A stretch of DNA of 40,876 bases from Chloroflexota bacterium (GCA_005889225.1 VBEW01000079.1:1-40876), one strand, 5' to 3'; counted from the stretch's first letter, positions 15,967 through 23,771 are shown. Made by a program: numbers and translations. Notes: generated by a model not told the origin, from the letters alone.

Positions 15967-16993
15967 GAGCCAGCGAGGGATTCTCGACCGACTGCAGGCC
16001 GGTATCGTGCTGGGGGCGGAAGGGTACGTCTTCGAACTGGAACGGCGGGGCTACATCAAGGCCGGGCCCTATGTCCCCGAAGTCGTTCTCGATTTCCCCG
16101 ACGCCGTGCGCGAGCTGCACCGCGAGTTCCTTCGAGCCGGCGCGGACGTCATGGTGGCACTCACCTACTACGCGCATCGCGAGAAATTGAAGACGGTCGG
16201 TCGCGAGAATGACCTCGAGGCGTTGAACCGCCAGGCGCTGCGGGTCGCGAATGAGGTCGCGCGCGAGGGCGATGCAGTGGTTGCGGGGGACATCTGCAAC
16301 ACCTGGGCCTACGATCCGAAAAACAAGGAAGCGTCCTCGCGGGTGGTCCGCGCGATGTACGAGGAGCAGCTCTCCTGGGCGGTGGACGAGGGCATCGATT
16401 TCGTTATTGCCGAGACGAATGACTACCTGGGCGAGTCGCTGATCGCACTGCAGGTCATCAAGGAGCTCGGCTTGCCCGCCATGGTCACCCTGGCCTCGAC
16501 CCGGCCGCATCAGACCTGGGATGGCTACGACTATGTCGACGCCTGCAAGATCCTGGCGGACCAGGGGGCCGACATCGTCGGCCTGAACTGTGATCGGGGA
16601 CCTGCCACCATGCTGCCGATCATCGAGCGCGTCCGCAACCGGGTCAGCAGCTACGTCGCGGCGCAGCCCGTTCCGTTCAAAACCGATCCCGCCATGCCCA
16701 CCTTCGAGTCCTTGAAGACCGCGTCTGGAACGCGGGCCTTTCCGATCGCGCTCGAGCCGTTCCTCTGCACTCGTTTCGAGATGGCCGCCTACGCGGAGCG
16801 CGCCAAAGAGCTGGGCGTCAACTACATCGGGATCTGCTGTGGCGGCTCACCGCACTATGTGCGCGCCATGGCTGAGGCGCTTGGCCGAACCGTTCCGGCC
16901 AGTCGGTACTCGCCGGCGATCGAGCTCCACCCGATGATCGGGGCGCACGTCGAGGAAAAAGAGAAGGAATTCCTGGTCGACTGGAAAGGTTGA
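15956..16993 (+). CDS. Homocysteine S-methyltransferase family, betaine-homocysteine methyltransferase-like
   Basis: Zinc-dependent methyltransferase of 345 aa that probably moves a methyl group from betaine or a related donor to homocysteine. The zinc ligands Cys212 (GLNC) and Cys294-Cys295 (IGICCGG) have the same spacing as Cys217 and Cys299-Cys300 of human BHMT. ERRGYIKAGPYVPEVVLDFP and the AETNDY segment also fit. It overlaps the SoxA-like gene and faces a glycine-betaine ABC importer. Betaine demethylation followed by oxidative removal of further methyl groups is a natural reading of the set. Some relatives use other methyl donors, so the substrate is inferred. Confidence 0.87.
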   Translation: MPVRSQRGILDRLQAGIVLGAEGYVFELERRGYIKAGPYVPEVVLDFPDAVRELHREFLRAGADVMVALTYYAHREKLKTVGRENDLEALNRQALRVANEVAREGDAVVAGDICNTWAYDPKNKEASSRVVRAMYEEQLSWAVDEGIDFVIAETNDYLGESLIALQVIKELGLPAMVTLASTRPHQTWDGYDYVDACKILADQGADIVGLNCDRGPATMLPIIERVRNRVSSYVAAQPVPFKTDPAMPTFESLKTASGTRAFPIALEPFLCTRFEMAAYAERAKELGVNYIGICCGGSPHYVRAMAEALGRTVPASRYSPAIELHPMIGAHVEEKEKEFLVDWKG

Positions 16994-17006
16994 TCGCCTA
17001 CTAGCC

Positions 17007-17034
17007 GGTGGCCCCGCCGCCGGGCGAGGCCACC
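17007..17034. terminator. Hairpin between convergent methyltransferase and betaine-binding genes
   Basis: GGTGGCC (17007-17013) pairs with GGCCACC (17028-17034), with an inner CGCC/GGCG stem. It sits 14 nt after the methyltransferase stop and 17 nt from the convergent gene's stop. There is no T-run; it could serve both strands. Confidence 0.5.
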
Positions 17035-17051
17035 TGGATGCTCTGAGTTAC

Positions 17052-17975
17052 TCAGAAGCCGTGATCTTTGACCCACTTCGTGGCGAGGTCCGCTGGGTCT
17101 TCCTTGTCGACGTCGGCGCTCTTGTTGAGCGCAGTCAAATCGGGCGTATTGAGTTTGGAATCGATGCTGTTTAGCAGCGACGTGACTTCGCTGTTGGCAA
17201 CCGCGGTCCGGATTAGGGGAACGATGTTGTCAGCTTGTTGCAAGTGCTTGTCGTCCTCGAGTACGACGAGGTTGTTTGCCGAGATGCCGCCGTCGCTGGA
17301 GAAGACGAGCCCGATGTTGATGGCGCCGCTCTTGAATGCGGCGTACGTCAATGGACCGCCCGCATCGAGCGCCTTAAAGGCCTTGAAGTGAAGCCCGTAC
17401 GTCTGCTCGAGACCCGGCTTGCAGAACGGGCGCTGAGGGCATTCGGGCGGACCACCCAGGGTCCATCCGCTGGCGACTGCCGTGACGTCTGACAGCTTTG
17501 TCAGATGGTTCTGGTCGGCCTCCGCTTTGGTCACCGCAAAGGCGTTCTGGTCGACGGCGGGCGAGGGATCGAGCGCCTTGATGGCTTTCGAGCTGAGACG
17601 GGCGTTCAGCTTCTGCACGTTTGCCTGAGCGTCGGTTCCGGCTTCGAGATCGACGCTCTGGCGCTTATCGACGAAGTTCAGGTCTGTCGCCGCATATCCG
17701 GCGTAGAGGTCGATCTGGCCAGTCTCCAGGGCGGGTTCGACGATTTCGCGATTGCCCAGCTTGTCGCGATACTTGATGGTGTACCCCTTGTTCTTCAGGG
17801 CCTCGCCGTAGATGTGGGCCAGGATGATGCTCTCGGAGAAGTTGAACGAGGCGATGGTGATGGTCCCTTTCGGCGACGCGGAACTGGAGGGCCCACCTGT
17901 TGATCCGCACGATGTCGTCAACAAGGCTAGGGCCACCATGCTGGCACCCAGGACAAAAACTCGCTTCAGACGCAT
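17052..17975 (-). CDS. Glycine betaine/choline ABC importer, substrate-binding lipoprotein
   Basis: A 307-aa OpuAC/OsmX-type binding protein. The signal peptide MRLKRVFVLGASMVALALL ends in the lipobox TTSC with Cys23 as lipidation site. The mature part has the family opening GTITIASFNFSESIILAHIYGEALKNKG and LYAGYAATDL, and GPLTYAAFKSGAINIGLVFSSD near the second lobe. It is the last gene of a minus-strand operon after two permeases. A strong GGAAGGAGGTAG ribosome site precedes ATG 17975, fitting high expression of a binding protein. The ligand (betaine, choline or carnitine) cannot be fixed by eye. Confidence 0.92.
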   Translation of the reverse strand: MRLKRVFVLGASMVALALLTTSCGSTGGPSSSASPKGTITIASFNFSESIILAHIYGEALKNKGYTIKYRDKLGNREIVEPALETGQIDLYAGYAATDLNFVDKRQSVDLEAGTDAQANVQKLNARLSSKAIKALDPSPAVDQNAFAVTKAEADQNHLTKLSDVTAVASGWTLGGPPECPQRPFCKPGLEQTYGLHFKAFKALDAGGPLTYAAFKSGAINIGLVFSSDGGISANNLVVLEDDKHLQQADNIVPLIRTAVANSEVTSLLNSIDSKLNTPDLTALNKSADVDKEDPADLATKWVKDHGF

Positions 17976-18006
17976 GCTATCTACCTCCTTCCTGAATTAC
18001 GACGGA

Positions 18007-18732
18007 TTAGGCCGCCACGCCGGCCGTGTCGAGGGCTGTCCCTAACGGTTCCTCCTTCTGGATGGCTTTGCTCGGACGCAAACCTGCCGGCGTTGCCATC
18101 CGCTGTACGCCGGCCAGTGTGAATTCCACGATCAGGGACAGAATTGCGACCAGGATGGCACCGGCATAGAGCATCGGATAGTCCTGCTGGCCGAGGCCGT
18201 CCACGATGAACCGGCCCAGCCCGCCCCACGCCACCAGGGCCGCCAGGGTTGCCGTGGCTACGATGTTGACCGCCGAGGTTCGGATTCCTGCCATGATGAA
18301 CGGCAGGGCGATGGGCAGTTCGACCCGCGATAGCACCATTCGACCCCGCATACCCATGCCGCGGGCAGCCTCGAGGACGTCGGCATCGACCTCACGCATG
18401 CCGATGTAGCTGTTGGTGACGATAGGTGGGATGCCAAGTGCCACCAGGGCGATGAACGCTGGGACAGCCCCAATGCCGACCAGTTCGACGGCAATGACGA
18501 GTAGAGCAAAGGACGGGACCGCGCGCCCAACGTTCGAGATGTTGATCGCCAGGTTGCCGCCTCGGCCTACGTGGCCCAGGATGATTCCGATGGGGAGCGC
18601 GATGACGGCGGCCGCCAGCAGCGAGATCCCCGACATGGCAATGTGCTCGCTCAGGCGGTGGGGAATACCACCGTCGCCCTGCCAGTGGGCGCCGTCGAGG
18701 AACCATTGGAGGACCTGCCCGATGAAGGTCAT
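18007..18732 (-). CDS. Glycine betaine/choline ABC importer, permease 2
   Basis: OpuCB/OpuCD-type BPD_transp_1 permease of 241 aa with about five or six helices. It has the EAA-loop signature EVDADVLEAARGMGMRGRMVLSRVELPIALPFIMAGIR. I chose ATG 18732, whose ATGA overlaps the stop of the upstream permease; a GTG 24 nt earlier is the longer alternative. Residues after the last helix form a hydrophilic tail not typical of the family (ATPAGLRPSKAIQKEEP). It pairs with the second permease and lies 31 nt upstream of the binding protein. Confidence 0.9.
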   Translation of the reverse strand: MTFIGQVLQWFLDGAHWQGDGGIPHRLSEHIAMSGISLLAAAVIALPIGIILGHVGRGGNLAINISNVGRAVPSFALLVIAVELVGIGAVPAFIALVALGIPPIVTNSYIGMREVDADVLEAARGMGMRGRMVLSRVELPIALPFIMAGIRTSAVNIVATATLAALVAWGGLGRFIVDGLGQQDYPMLYAGAILVAILSLIVEFTLAGVQRMATPAGLRPSKAIQKEEPLGTALDTAGVAA

Positions 18733-19412
18733 ATCACCGCGCGGCCTCTCGACCATGGTGTGATCACGCGCTGAAGCGATGCCAGGCTGACATCTGCAAC
18801 AACAGCCAGCCCAACCGAGAGCACCGTGCCAACCACGAGCGGGGTCTTGAAGTCACGGATCAGCCCGTCAAGGATGAGGCTGCCGAGCCCGCCTTCGCCG
18901 ATCAACGCCGTGACCGTGACCAGGCCGATGGTTGTCACCGCCGCGATGCGAATGCCGGCGATGATTGCTGGAACAGCCAGCGGAAAGTCGACCTGGGCCA
19001 GTTGGTTCAGCCGCCGGTAACCCATGCCGCGTGCTGCCTCCCGAACCTCAGCTGGCACCGAATCGAGACCGATCACAATGTTGCGAATCAGGATCAGCAG
19101 GGTGTAACTGACGAGGCCAATCTCGGCGGTGAGCACGGTCAAGCCGGTGAAGGGGATGAGGAAGGAGAACAAGGCCAGTGACGGAATCGTGTAAAGGATC
19201 CCCGTCAGAGAGAACACGGGTCCTCGAAACAATCGCCTCCTCCAGGCCAGCAGGCCGAGCGGTACGGCGATGAGCACTCCGAGGCCCACGGCGATGACGG
19301 TCAACTCAATATGTTGGATCAGGGCAGCCCCGATGACGTCCAGGTGGCGCGATATCCAATCCCACCGGATCCACGGGTCTTCCGCCACCCCCACGACCCC
19401 GGTGGCCAGCAT
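18729..19412 (-). CDS. Glycine betaine/choline ABC importer, permease 1
   Basis: BPD_transp_1 permease of 227 aa, paralogous to its downstream neighbour. The coupling loop reads VPAEVREAARGMGYRRLNQLAQVDFPLAVPAIIAGIR, the family signature. It is the first gene of the minus-strand operon. ATG 19412 follows TAGCAT (19419-19424) by 6 nt, the leaderless spacing. The ATPase is encoded divergently, starting 54 nt away, so the importer is split between two opposed transcription units. Confidence 0.9.
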   Translation of the reverse strand: MLATGVVGVAEDPWIRWDWISRHLDVIGAALIQHIELTVIAVGLGVLIAVPLGLLAWRRRLFRGPVFSLTGILYTIPSLALFSFLIPFTGLTVLTAEIGLVSYTLLILIRNIVIGLDSVPAEVREAARGMGYRRLNQLAQVDFPLAVPAIIAGIRIAAVTTIGLVTVTALIGEGGLGSLILDGLIRDFKTPLVVGTVLSVGLAVVADVSLASLQRVITPWSRGRAVI

Positions 19413-19418
19413 TCGCCG

Positions 19419-19424
19419 ATGCTA
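19419..19424 (-). promoter_or_regulatory. -10 box TAGCAT for the betaine permease operon
   Basis: TAGCAT on the minus strand, 6 nt before ATG 19412; leaderless spacing. Confidence 0.5.
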
Positions 19425-19449
19425 ACAGCCGTCCCGCCACGCCGCAATT

Positions 19450-19455
19450 TAGAGT
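19450..19455 (+). promoter_or_regulatory. -10 box TAGAGT for the betaine ATPase operon
   Basis: TAGAGT, 11 nt before ATG 19467; predicted leader of about four nt. Confidence 0.45.
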
Positions 19456-19466
19456 AGAAGTTTCTA

Positions 19467-20585
19467 ATGATTCGGCTGGAAGGCGTCAGCAAGCGATACG
19501 GTGCACAGCTCGCGGTGCGGGACCTGACCATAGAGTTCCACACCGGGCAGCTCACCATGCTGGTTGGCCCGTCGGGCTGCGGCAAGACGACGACCCTGAA
19601 AATGATCAACCGGCTCATCGAGCCGAGCAGTGGGCGCATCCTGCACGATGACCAGGACGTCACCCATATCGACCCTGTGACGCTGCGCCTGCGTATGGGC
19701 TACGTGATCCAAAACGTCGGACTCTTCCCGCATCTCACCATTGCCGACAATGTCGCGACCGTGCCTCGGCTGCTGGGTTGGGACAAACGCCGGATCGCTC
19801 GCCGGGTCAACGAGCTCCTCGAGCTGGTCGGCCTTGACCCTCGCGCGTTCGCTCACCGGTACCCGCACCAGCTCTCCGGTGGACAGCGGCAGCGGGTTGG
19901 GGTGGCCCGCGCGTTGGGCGCCGATCCGCCGGTGTTGCTGATGGATGAGCCCTTCGGCGCCATCGACCGGATTGCTCGGGAACGCCTGCAGAACGAGTTT
20001 TCACGAATCCAGCGCGAAGTGCGCAAAACCGTCGTCTTCGTGACCCACGACATCGACGAGGCCATCAAGCTCGGCGACCGGATCGCGATCATGAACCAGG
20101 GGCGGCTCGAGCAGTACGACACGCCGGCCGCGATCCTGGCCAGGCCGGCCTCGGACCTCGTCATCGATCTCCTCGGGCCAGACCGCGGCCTGAAACGGCT
20201 CTCGGTCACCCCCATCGACCTCAATTTGCTCGAGCGCCCCCCCATCGTCCACCCCGACGAGTCGTTGGCCGACGCCCGCAGCCGGCTGGACGGGAAGTGG
20301 ATGCGGCTGGTCGTCCTCGATCGCGACGGCCGCCCCGTCGGCGAGCTGGACGGCAATCGCATCGACGGCGATGGGCGGGTCAGCGAGCGGGCCCGCCCCC
20401 TGGATGCCACGGTGCCGGCGGACCGTACCCTGTACGATGCCTTCTCGCAGATGCTGATCCGTCAGGCGAGCTGGGTGGCGGTCGTCGATGGCGATCGCTT
20501 CCATGGCGTGCTGACACCGGCTTCCTTCGTCGCGGCGATCCAGCGGGTGCCGGCGGAGGCTGAGGGCAGCGCCGCCCGTCGATGA
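19467..20585 (+). CDS. Glycine betaine/choline ABC importer, ATP-binding subunit with CBS region
   Basis: OpuCA/ProV-type ATPase of 372 aa. Walker A is GPSGCGKTT, the Q-loop follows in VIQNVGLFP, the signature is LSGGQRQRV, Walker B is VLLMDEPFGAID, and the switch histidine lies in VTHDIDEA. Residues from about 235 form a CBS-type region (HPDESLADARSRLDGKWMRLVVLDRDGRPVGELD, then SWVAVVDGDRFHGVLTP). In OpuA-type transporters this region senses ionic strength. It is divergent from the permease/binding-protein operon. Its stop overlaps the start of the first small membrane protein (ATGA). Confidence 0.93.
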   Translation: MIRLEGVSKRYGAQLAVRDLTIEFHTGQLTMLVGPSGCGKTTTLKMINRLIEPSSGRILHDDQDVTHIDPVTLRLRMGYVIQNVGLFPHLTIADNVATVPRLLGWDKRRIARRVNELLELVGLDPRAFAHRYPHQLSGGQRQRVGVARALGADPPVLLMDEPFGAIDRIARERLQNEFSRIQREVRKTVVFVTHDIDEAIKLGDRIAIMNQGRLEQYDTPAAILARPASDLVIDLLGPDRGLKRLSVTPIDLNLLERPPIVHPDESLADARSRLDGKWMRLVVLDRDGRPVGELDGNRIDGDGRVSERARPLDATVPADRTLYDAFSQMLIRQASWVAVVDGDRFHGVLTPASFVAAIQRVPAEAEGSAARR

Positions 20586-20863
20586 TTCTGAATCGAGGTA
20601 ACTTCTTTTCGTTCCTGGTGACGGCATTCGTCGGTGCCGTCTTTCTACTCATGGCCTTTGAGACCTGGGCCCTTTTCACCGGTAACAAGCCGATCAGCGA
20701 TTATTTTCGAGAGGCTGTTCATGCGTTCCCCGCCTGGGCCTTCATCGTTGCCGTCCTCGTAGGCATCGCGCTCGGGCATTTTCTCTGGGGCCCCGCCACG
20801 GGCCCCCTCGCGCCGGCGCCCCGGCACTTGCGCGAGCTGATGGGCCGACGTGCTGCAAATTAG
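20582..20863 (+). CDS. Two-helix small membrane protein A (tandem paralogue)
   Basis: A 93-aa protein with helices at about residues 8-28 and 49-69 and a charged linker (TGNKPISDYFREAVHAFP). ATG 20582 lies inside the TGA of the importer ATPase (ATGA), so it is translationally coupled to it. It aligns without gaps over 62 residues, about 42% identical by my count, with the next gene; shared features are LVT.FVG, ET.AL, R..V.A.P and GH..W. It carries an extra Pro/Arg-rich tail of about 20 residues. I recognise no family. Confidence 0.78.
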   Translation: MILNRGNFFSFLVTAFVGAVFLLMAFETWALFTGNKPISDYFREAVHAFPAWAFIVAVLVGIALGHFLWGPATGPLAPAPRHLRELMGRRAAN

Positions 20864-21065
20864 TCCGGGCGCCGTCCTCTCGTTGCTTGTCACGCTATTT
20901 GTCGGCGTGCTCTTCGTCATCATGCTGAGCGAGACGATTGCCCTCGGTAAGGGCCAAGATCCGCTGACCAACCTCATCCGGTCGCTGGTGCGCGCTTACC
21001 CTCGCTTCAGCTACGTCGTCGCCGTCGTCATCGGGATGCTCATCGGCCATCTGTTTTGGCCCTGA
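20850..21065 (+). CDS. Two-helix small membrane protein B (tandem paralogue)
   Basis: A 71-aa protein starting at GTG 20850, 14 nt inside the end of its paralogue. It has helices at about residues 8-28 and 50-70, a linker GKGQDPLTNLIRSLVRAYP, and it ends GHLFWP immediately after helix 2. Gapless similarity with the preceding protein shows a tandem duplication. Both are coupled behind the betaine ATPase gene and may be accessory or regulatory subunits of the importer. No function is documented that I know of. Confidence 0.78.
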   Translation: MLQISPGAVLSLLVTLFVGVLFVIMLSETIALGKGQDPLTNLIRSLVRAYPRFSYVVAVVIGMLIGHLFWP

Positions 21066-21095
21066 GGTCCCCGGTTCAACCAGTCAGCCGGATGC

Positions 21096-21965
21096 TTACG
21101 CCGTCTTACGTCGCCTTTGTGAGGTGCGCCGACCGGCACTCGACGCGTTGCGTTGGGTTGCGCCGCGTTTCTTCCTGGTCTGCTCGACGCTCGCCCGGAG
21201 CGCCTCCATCAGGTCGACCACCTTCGCGCCTTTTTCCGTTGGCGCCTCGGGGAGTGGCGCGCCTTCGACCTTGGCATCGATGACCTGCTTCAGCGCGGCC
21301 TGATATTCGTCCTGGTAGCGCTCGGCGTCGAAACTATCGCTGAGATTTTCGATCAAGGAGACGGCCATCTGCAGCTCTTTGGGTGAGACCTTCGCCCCGT
21401 CGGCGGCGATGTCGTCGGTCGACCGGATCTCATTCGCATAAAACATCGTCTCCATCGACAGCAGATCCTCATAGGGCCGGACCAGGCAAAGATTCTCCCT
21501 GTCGCGGATGGCTACCTTGGCTACGGCGGCGCGGCCGGTCTGCTGGAGCGCCTGCCGGAGTAAGGCGAAGGCTTTCACCCCCGCCTCCTCCGGTGCGAGG
21601 TAGTACGCCTTGTCGTAGTAAATCGGGTCGACTTCCTCGAGCTTGACGAAGTCGGAGATGTCGACGGTGTGGACGGTCTTGACCGGAAGATGGTCGAGAT
21701 CCTCTTCGCTGATCGGCACGTACTTCCCCTTGGCGTACTCGAATCCACGCACGACCTCGTCCCAGGGGACGGCCTTTTCGTCTTTGGGGCACCAGCGAAC
21801 ATTTTTCAACCGGACGCCATCCCGCTTGTGCAGCAGGTGGAAACGGACGTCGTGCGATTCGGTGGCAGTGTAGAGGTTGACCGGGATGCTGACCATCCCG
21901 AAGGAAATCGTGCCGCGCCAGATGGCTCGTGGGGTTCGCGCGGCCTTTGATTTCGGCGCGGCCAT
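21096..21965 (-). CDS. ku: Ku protein, prokaryotic non-homologous end joining
   Basis: DNA-end-binding Ku homodimer subunit of 289 aa. The Ku-core opening RAIWRGTISFGMVSIPVNLYTATES is followed by FHLLHKRDGVRLKN, EEDLDHLPVKTVHTVDI and FYANEIRS. The C-terminus is Lys/Arg-rich (RKKRGATQRN ... SQRRRKTA), as in many bacterial Ku proteins where it aids DNA threading. The frame stays open far upstream, but that part is antisense to the EamA gene and Pro/Arg junk. ATG 21965 lies 11 nt after TATTCT. No LigD gene is in this window. Confidence 0.95.
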   Translation of the reverse strand: MAAPKSKAARTPRAIWRGTISFGMVSIPVNLYTATESHDVRFHLLHKRDGVRLKNVRWCPKDEKAVPWDEVVRGFEYAKGKYVPISEEDLDHLPVKTVHTVDISDFVKLEEVDPIYYDKAYYLAPEEAGVKAFALLRQALQQTGRAAVAKVAIRDRENLCLVRPYEDLLSMETMFYANEIRSTDDIAADGAKVSPKELQMAVSLIENLSDSFDAERYQDEYQAALKQVIDAKVEGAPLPEAPTEKGAKVVDLMEALRASVEQTRKKRGATQRNASSAGRRTSQRRRKTA

Positions 21966-21976
21966 AGCTGATATCG

Positions 21977-21982
21977 AGAATA
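21977..21982 (-). promoter_or_regulatory. -10 box TATTCT for ku
   Basis: TATTCT on the minus strand, 11 nt before ATG 21965. Confidence 0.45.
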
Positions 21983-22024
21983 TCACCATCGGTTTGAGGT
22001 GTCGACGCGCCGGCGCTGCCTCGA

Positions 22025-22030
22025 TAGACT
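22025..22030 (+). promoter_or_regulatory. -10 box TAGACT for the EamA transporter
   Basis: TAGACT, 6 nt before GTG 22037; leaderless spacing. Divergent from the ku promoter. Confidence 0.55.
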
Positions 22031-22036
22031 CGCCCC

Positions 22037-22876
22037 GTGCCCCTGGCGGTCCTTCCCCTGGTTCTGGTCGCGGCCGTGCTGCACGCCACCTGGAACGCGC
22101 TGCTGAAGGCCTCGGAGCACCCGCTGGGCCTCGCCACCCGGGCGGTGAGCCTGAGCGCCGCGATCTCCCTCCCCGTCCTGGCCGCGGTCTGGTTCTGGCA
22201 GGGGAGGCCGGGCCTGATGCCGATGGCATGGCTGGTTGCCCTGGGTTCGGCCGCCCTCGAGCTCCTCTACTTCATCGCGTTGTCGACCGCCTATCGACGC
22301 GGCGAACTTTCGGTCGTCTACCCGATCGCCAGGGGGACCGCGCCGCTGCTCGCGGTGGGCGTTGGCGTTGTGCTTCTGGGTGAGCGGCTGCCGGTGGCCG
22401 CGGTTGTCGGTGTCGTCTGTTTGCTGCTCGGCATCTGGGCGGTACAGCGGCCGTCCCCGGCGGGCGCGGCGCTGGTTCCGGCACTGATGACGGGCGTTCT
22501 GATCGCCGCCTACAGTTCGCTTGACCGGATCGGAGTCCGCCCTGGGCCTCCCTGGCTTTACGGATGGGTCCTCTGGTTGTTTACGGCGGTCTTCCTCCTC
22601 GCCTACGCAACCGCGATGAACATCCCCGAAGCGCGCTTGACGGTTGCGCCTGGGACATCACTCCTGGTCGGCGTGCTGATGGCCGCCGCGTATTTCATGA
22701 TCCTCTTCGCCCTGAGCGTTGCTCCGCTCGCGGTCGTGGCTCCCTTGCGTGAGTCAGCCATCGTGCTGGTCACGGCCTGGGGTATCTGGCGGTTGAGGGA
22801 GCGCCGCGGCGCCTGGCTCCGGATGACGGGTGCGGTCGCCATCCTTGGCGGCATCGCGCTGCTGACGACCGCGTGA
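22037..22876 (+). CDS. EamA-family (DMT) transporter
   Basis: Drug/metabolite transporter of 279 aa with about ten membrane helices in two EamA halves. Landmarks are ATWNALLKASEHP after helix 1, the conserved ELSVVYPIARGTAPLLAVGVGVVLLGERL of the first half, and APLAVVAPLRESAIVLVTAWGIWRLRERR of the second. The substrate is unknown; amino acids, nucleosides and drugs all occur in this superfamily. GTG 22037 follows TAGACT by 6 nt. Its TGA directly abuts the stop of the convergent small membrane protein. Confidence 0.88.
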   Translation: MPLAVLPLVLVAAVLHATWNALLKASEHPLGLATRAVSLSAAISLPVLAAVWFWQGRPGLMPMAWLVALGSAALELLYFIALSTAYRRGELSVVYPIARGTAPLLAVGVGVVLLGERLPVAAVVGVVCLLLGIWAVQRPSPAGAALVPALMTGVLIAAYSSLDRIGVRPGPPWLYGWVLWLFTAVFLLAYATAMNIPEARLTVAPGTSLLVGVLMAAAYFMILFALSVAPLAVVAPLRESAIVLVTAWGIWRLRERRGAWLRMTGAVAILGGIALLTTA

Positions 22877-22987
22877 TCAAGGGAGCGTCGGCCGGAAGGT
22901 TGTGAGTGCAGGCAGGACAAAGAACCACATCACGGCCACGACGATGCCGGCGAACGTCAGCATGGCGATCAGGGTTCTGCCGGTCAT
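22877..22987 (-). CDS. 36-aa single-helix membrane protein
   Basis: ATG 22987 opens a 36-aa frame: MTGRTLIAMLTFAG, a hydrophobic helix (IVVAVMWFFVLPALT) and a short FRPTLP tail. A purine-rich GGAGCAAGAGG precedes the ATG. The composition is membrane-like, unlike shadow frames nearby. It lies between the EamA gene, whose stop it abuts, and tRNA-Pro on the same strand. A longer frame from 23092 reads through the tRNA and is not credible. Unknown function. Confidence 0.5.
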   Translation of the reverse strand: MTGRTLIAMLTFAGIVVAVMWFFVLPALTTFRPTLP

Positions 22988-23059
22988 GCCTCTTGCTCCT
23001 GCTGGGCAGAACCCGAAACCGCATCGAGAACCTGCTCGATTCCGGATGCGGATGTAGTG

Positions 23060-23134
23060 TCGGGGCGAGTGGATTTGAACCACCGACCTCACGGTCCCGA
23101 ACCGTGCACTCTAACCTGGCTGAGCTACGCCCCG
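23060..23134 (-). tRNA. tRNA-Pro (anticodon CGG)
   Basis: Minus-strand cloverleaf: acceptor CGGGGCG pairs with CGCCCCG plus discriminator A, the D arm is GCTCAGCCAGGTTAGAGT, the anticodon stem CACGG/CCGTG encloses loop TTCGGGA, and the T arm is GGTGGTTCAAATCCACT. The anticodon CGG reads CCG. CCA is not encoded. Confidence 0.95.
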
Positions 23135-23183
23135 ATCGGCGAATGTCAATGATAACCTCTCCTATGCGCCCTGCCGGCCTCAA

Positions 23184-23257
23184 GCCCTCGTAGCTCAGGG
23201 GACCAGAGCGCCTCCGTCCTAAGGAGGGCGTCGCAGGTTCGAGTCCTGCCGAGGGCA
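23184..23257 (+). tRNA. tRNA-Arg (anticodon CCT)
   Basis: Plus-strand cloverleaf: acceptor GCCCTCG pairs with CGAGGGC plus discriminator A, the anticodon stem CCTCC/GGAGG encloses loop GTCCTAA, and the T arm is GCAGGTTCGAGTCCTGC. The anticodon CCT reads AGG. CCA is not encoded. It is divergent from tRNA-Pro, 49 nt away. Confidence 0.95.
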
Positions 23258-23266
23258 TTTCCGCCC

Positions 23267-23272
23267 TACCAT
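23267..23272 (+). promoter_or_regulatory. -10 box TACCAT for the nitrobindin gene
   Basis: TACCAT, 7 nt before ATG 23280, ten nt after the tRNA-Arg 3' end. Confidence 0.45.
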
Positions 23273-23279
23273 TGAGTCG

Positions 23280-23759
23280 ATGATCGCCGCGGACCTGAAC
23301 CCGGCGCTCACGCCGGTGGCGTTCTTGCTCGGAACCTGGCGCGGGGAGGGCGAAGGACAGTACCCGACCATCAAACCGTTCCGCTACCGGGAGGAAATCC
23401 GGTTCACGCACAACGGCAAGACGTTCCTCATCTACACGCAGCGGACGGAGGCGATCGACACCGGCCAGCCCCTGCATGGCGAGGCCGGCTACCTGCGGCT
23501 GGTCGGTGATGGCCGGGTGGAGTTCGTGATCGCCCAGCCGATCGGCTTCGCGGAGATCTCGCTCGGCCGCGTCGATGGCCAGCGGATCGACGTGACATGC
23601 GCCAGCGTCGGCCGGACGCCGACCGCCAAGCCGGTCACGTCGATCAGCCGGTCGTTATGGCTCGATCAGGAGACCCTTCGTTACGAGTTGAGGATGGCGA
23701 TGGAGGGTGTCCCGCTGGAACGCCATCTGGAAGCAAGCTTTCGTCGCACCAACGCTTAG
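23280..23759 (+). CDS. Nitrobindin-like heme-binding beta-barrel protein
   Basis: A 159-aa FABP-like protein of the nitrobindin/THAP4 heme domain family (formerly DUF1794). The hallmark GxWxGxG is GTWRGEG (18-24), followed by YPTIKPFRYREEIRFTHNGK and DTGQPLHGEAGYLR. His149 near the C-terminus (LERHLEA) is placed to be the proximal heme ligand. Members bind ferric heme and isomerise peroxynitrite to nitrate; this activity is inferred from family. It starts at ATG 23280 right after tRNA-Arg and is convergent with the SDR gene. Confidence 0.9.
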   Translation: MIAADLNPALTPVAFLLGTWRGEGEGQYPTIKPFRYREEIRFTHNGKTFLIYTQRTEAIDTGQPLHGEAGYLRLVGDGRVEFVIAQPIGFAEISLGRVDGQRIDVTCASVGRTPTAKPVTSISRSLWLDQETLRYELRMAMEGVPLERHLEASFRRTNA

Positions 23760-23771
23760 CCTCGACCGAAC

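Noticed and set aside
21966-22229. N-terminal extension of Ku to 377 residues
   Set aside because: The extra part is Pro/Arg-rich antisense of the EamA gene and lies upstream of the ku promoter box.
22877-23092. 71-residue form of the small membrane protein
   Set aside because: Its N-terminal part is translated tRNA-Pro sequence; the 36-residue form is sufficient.
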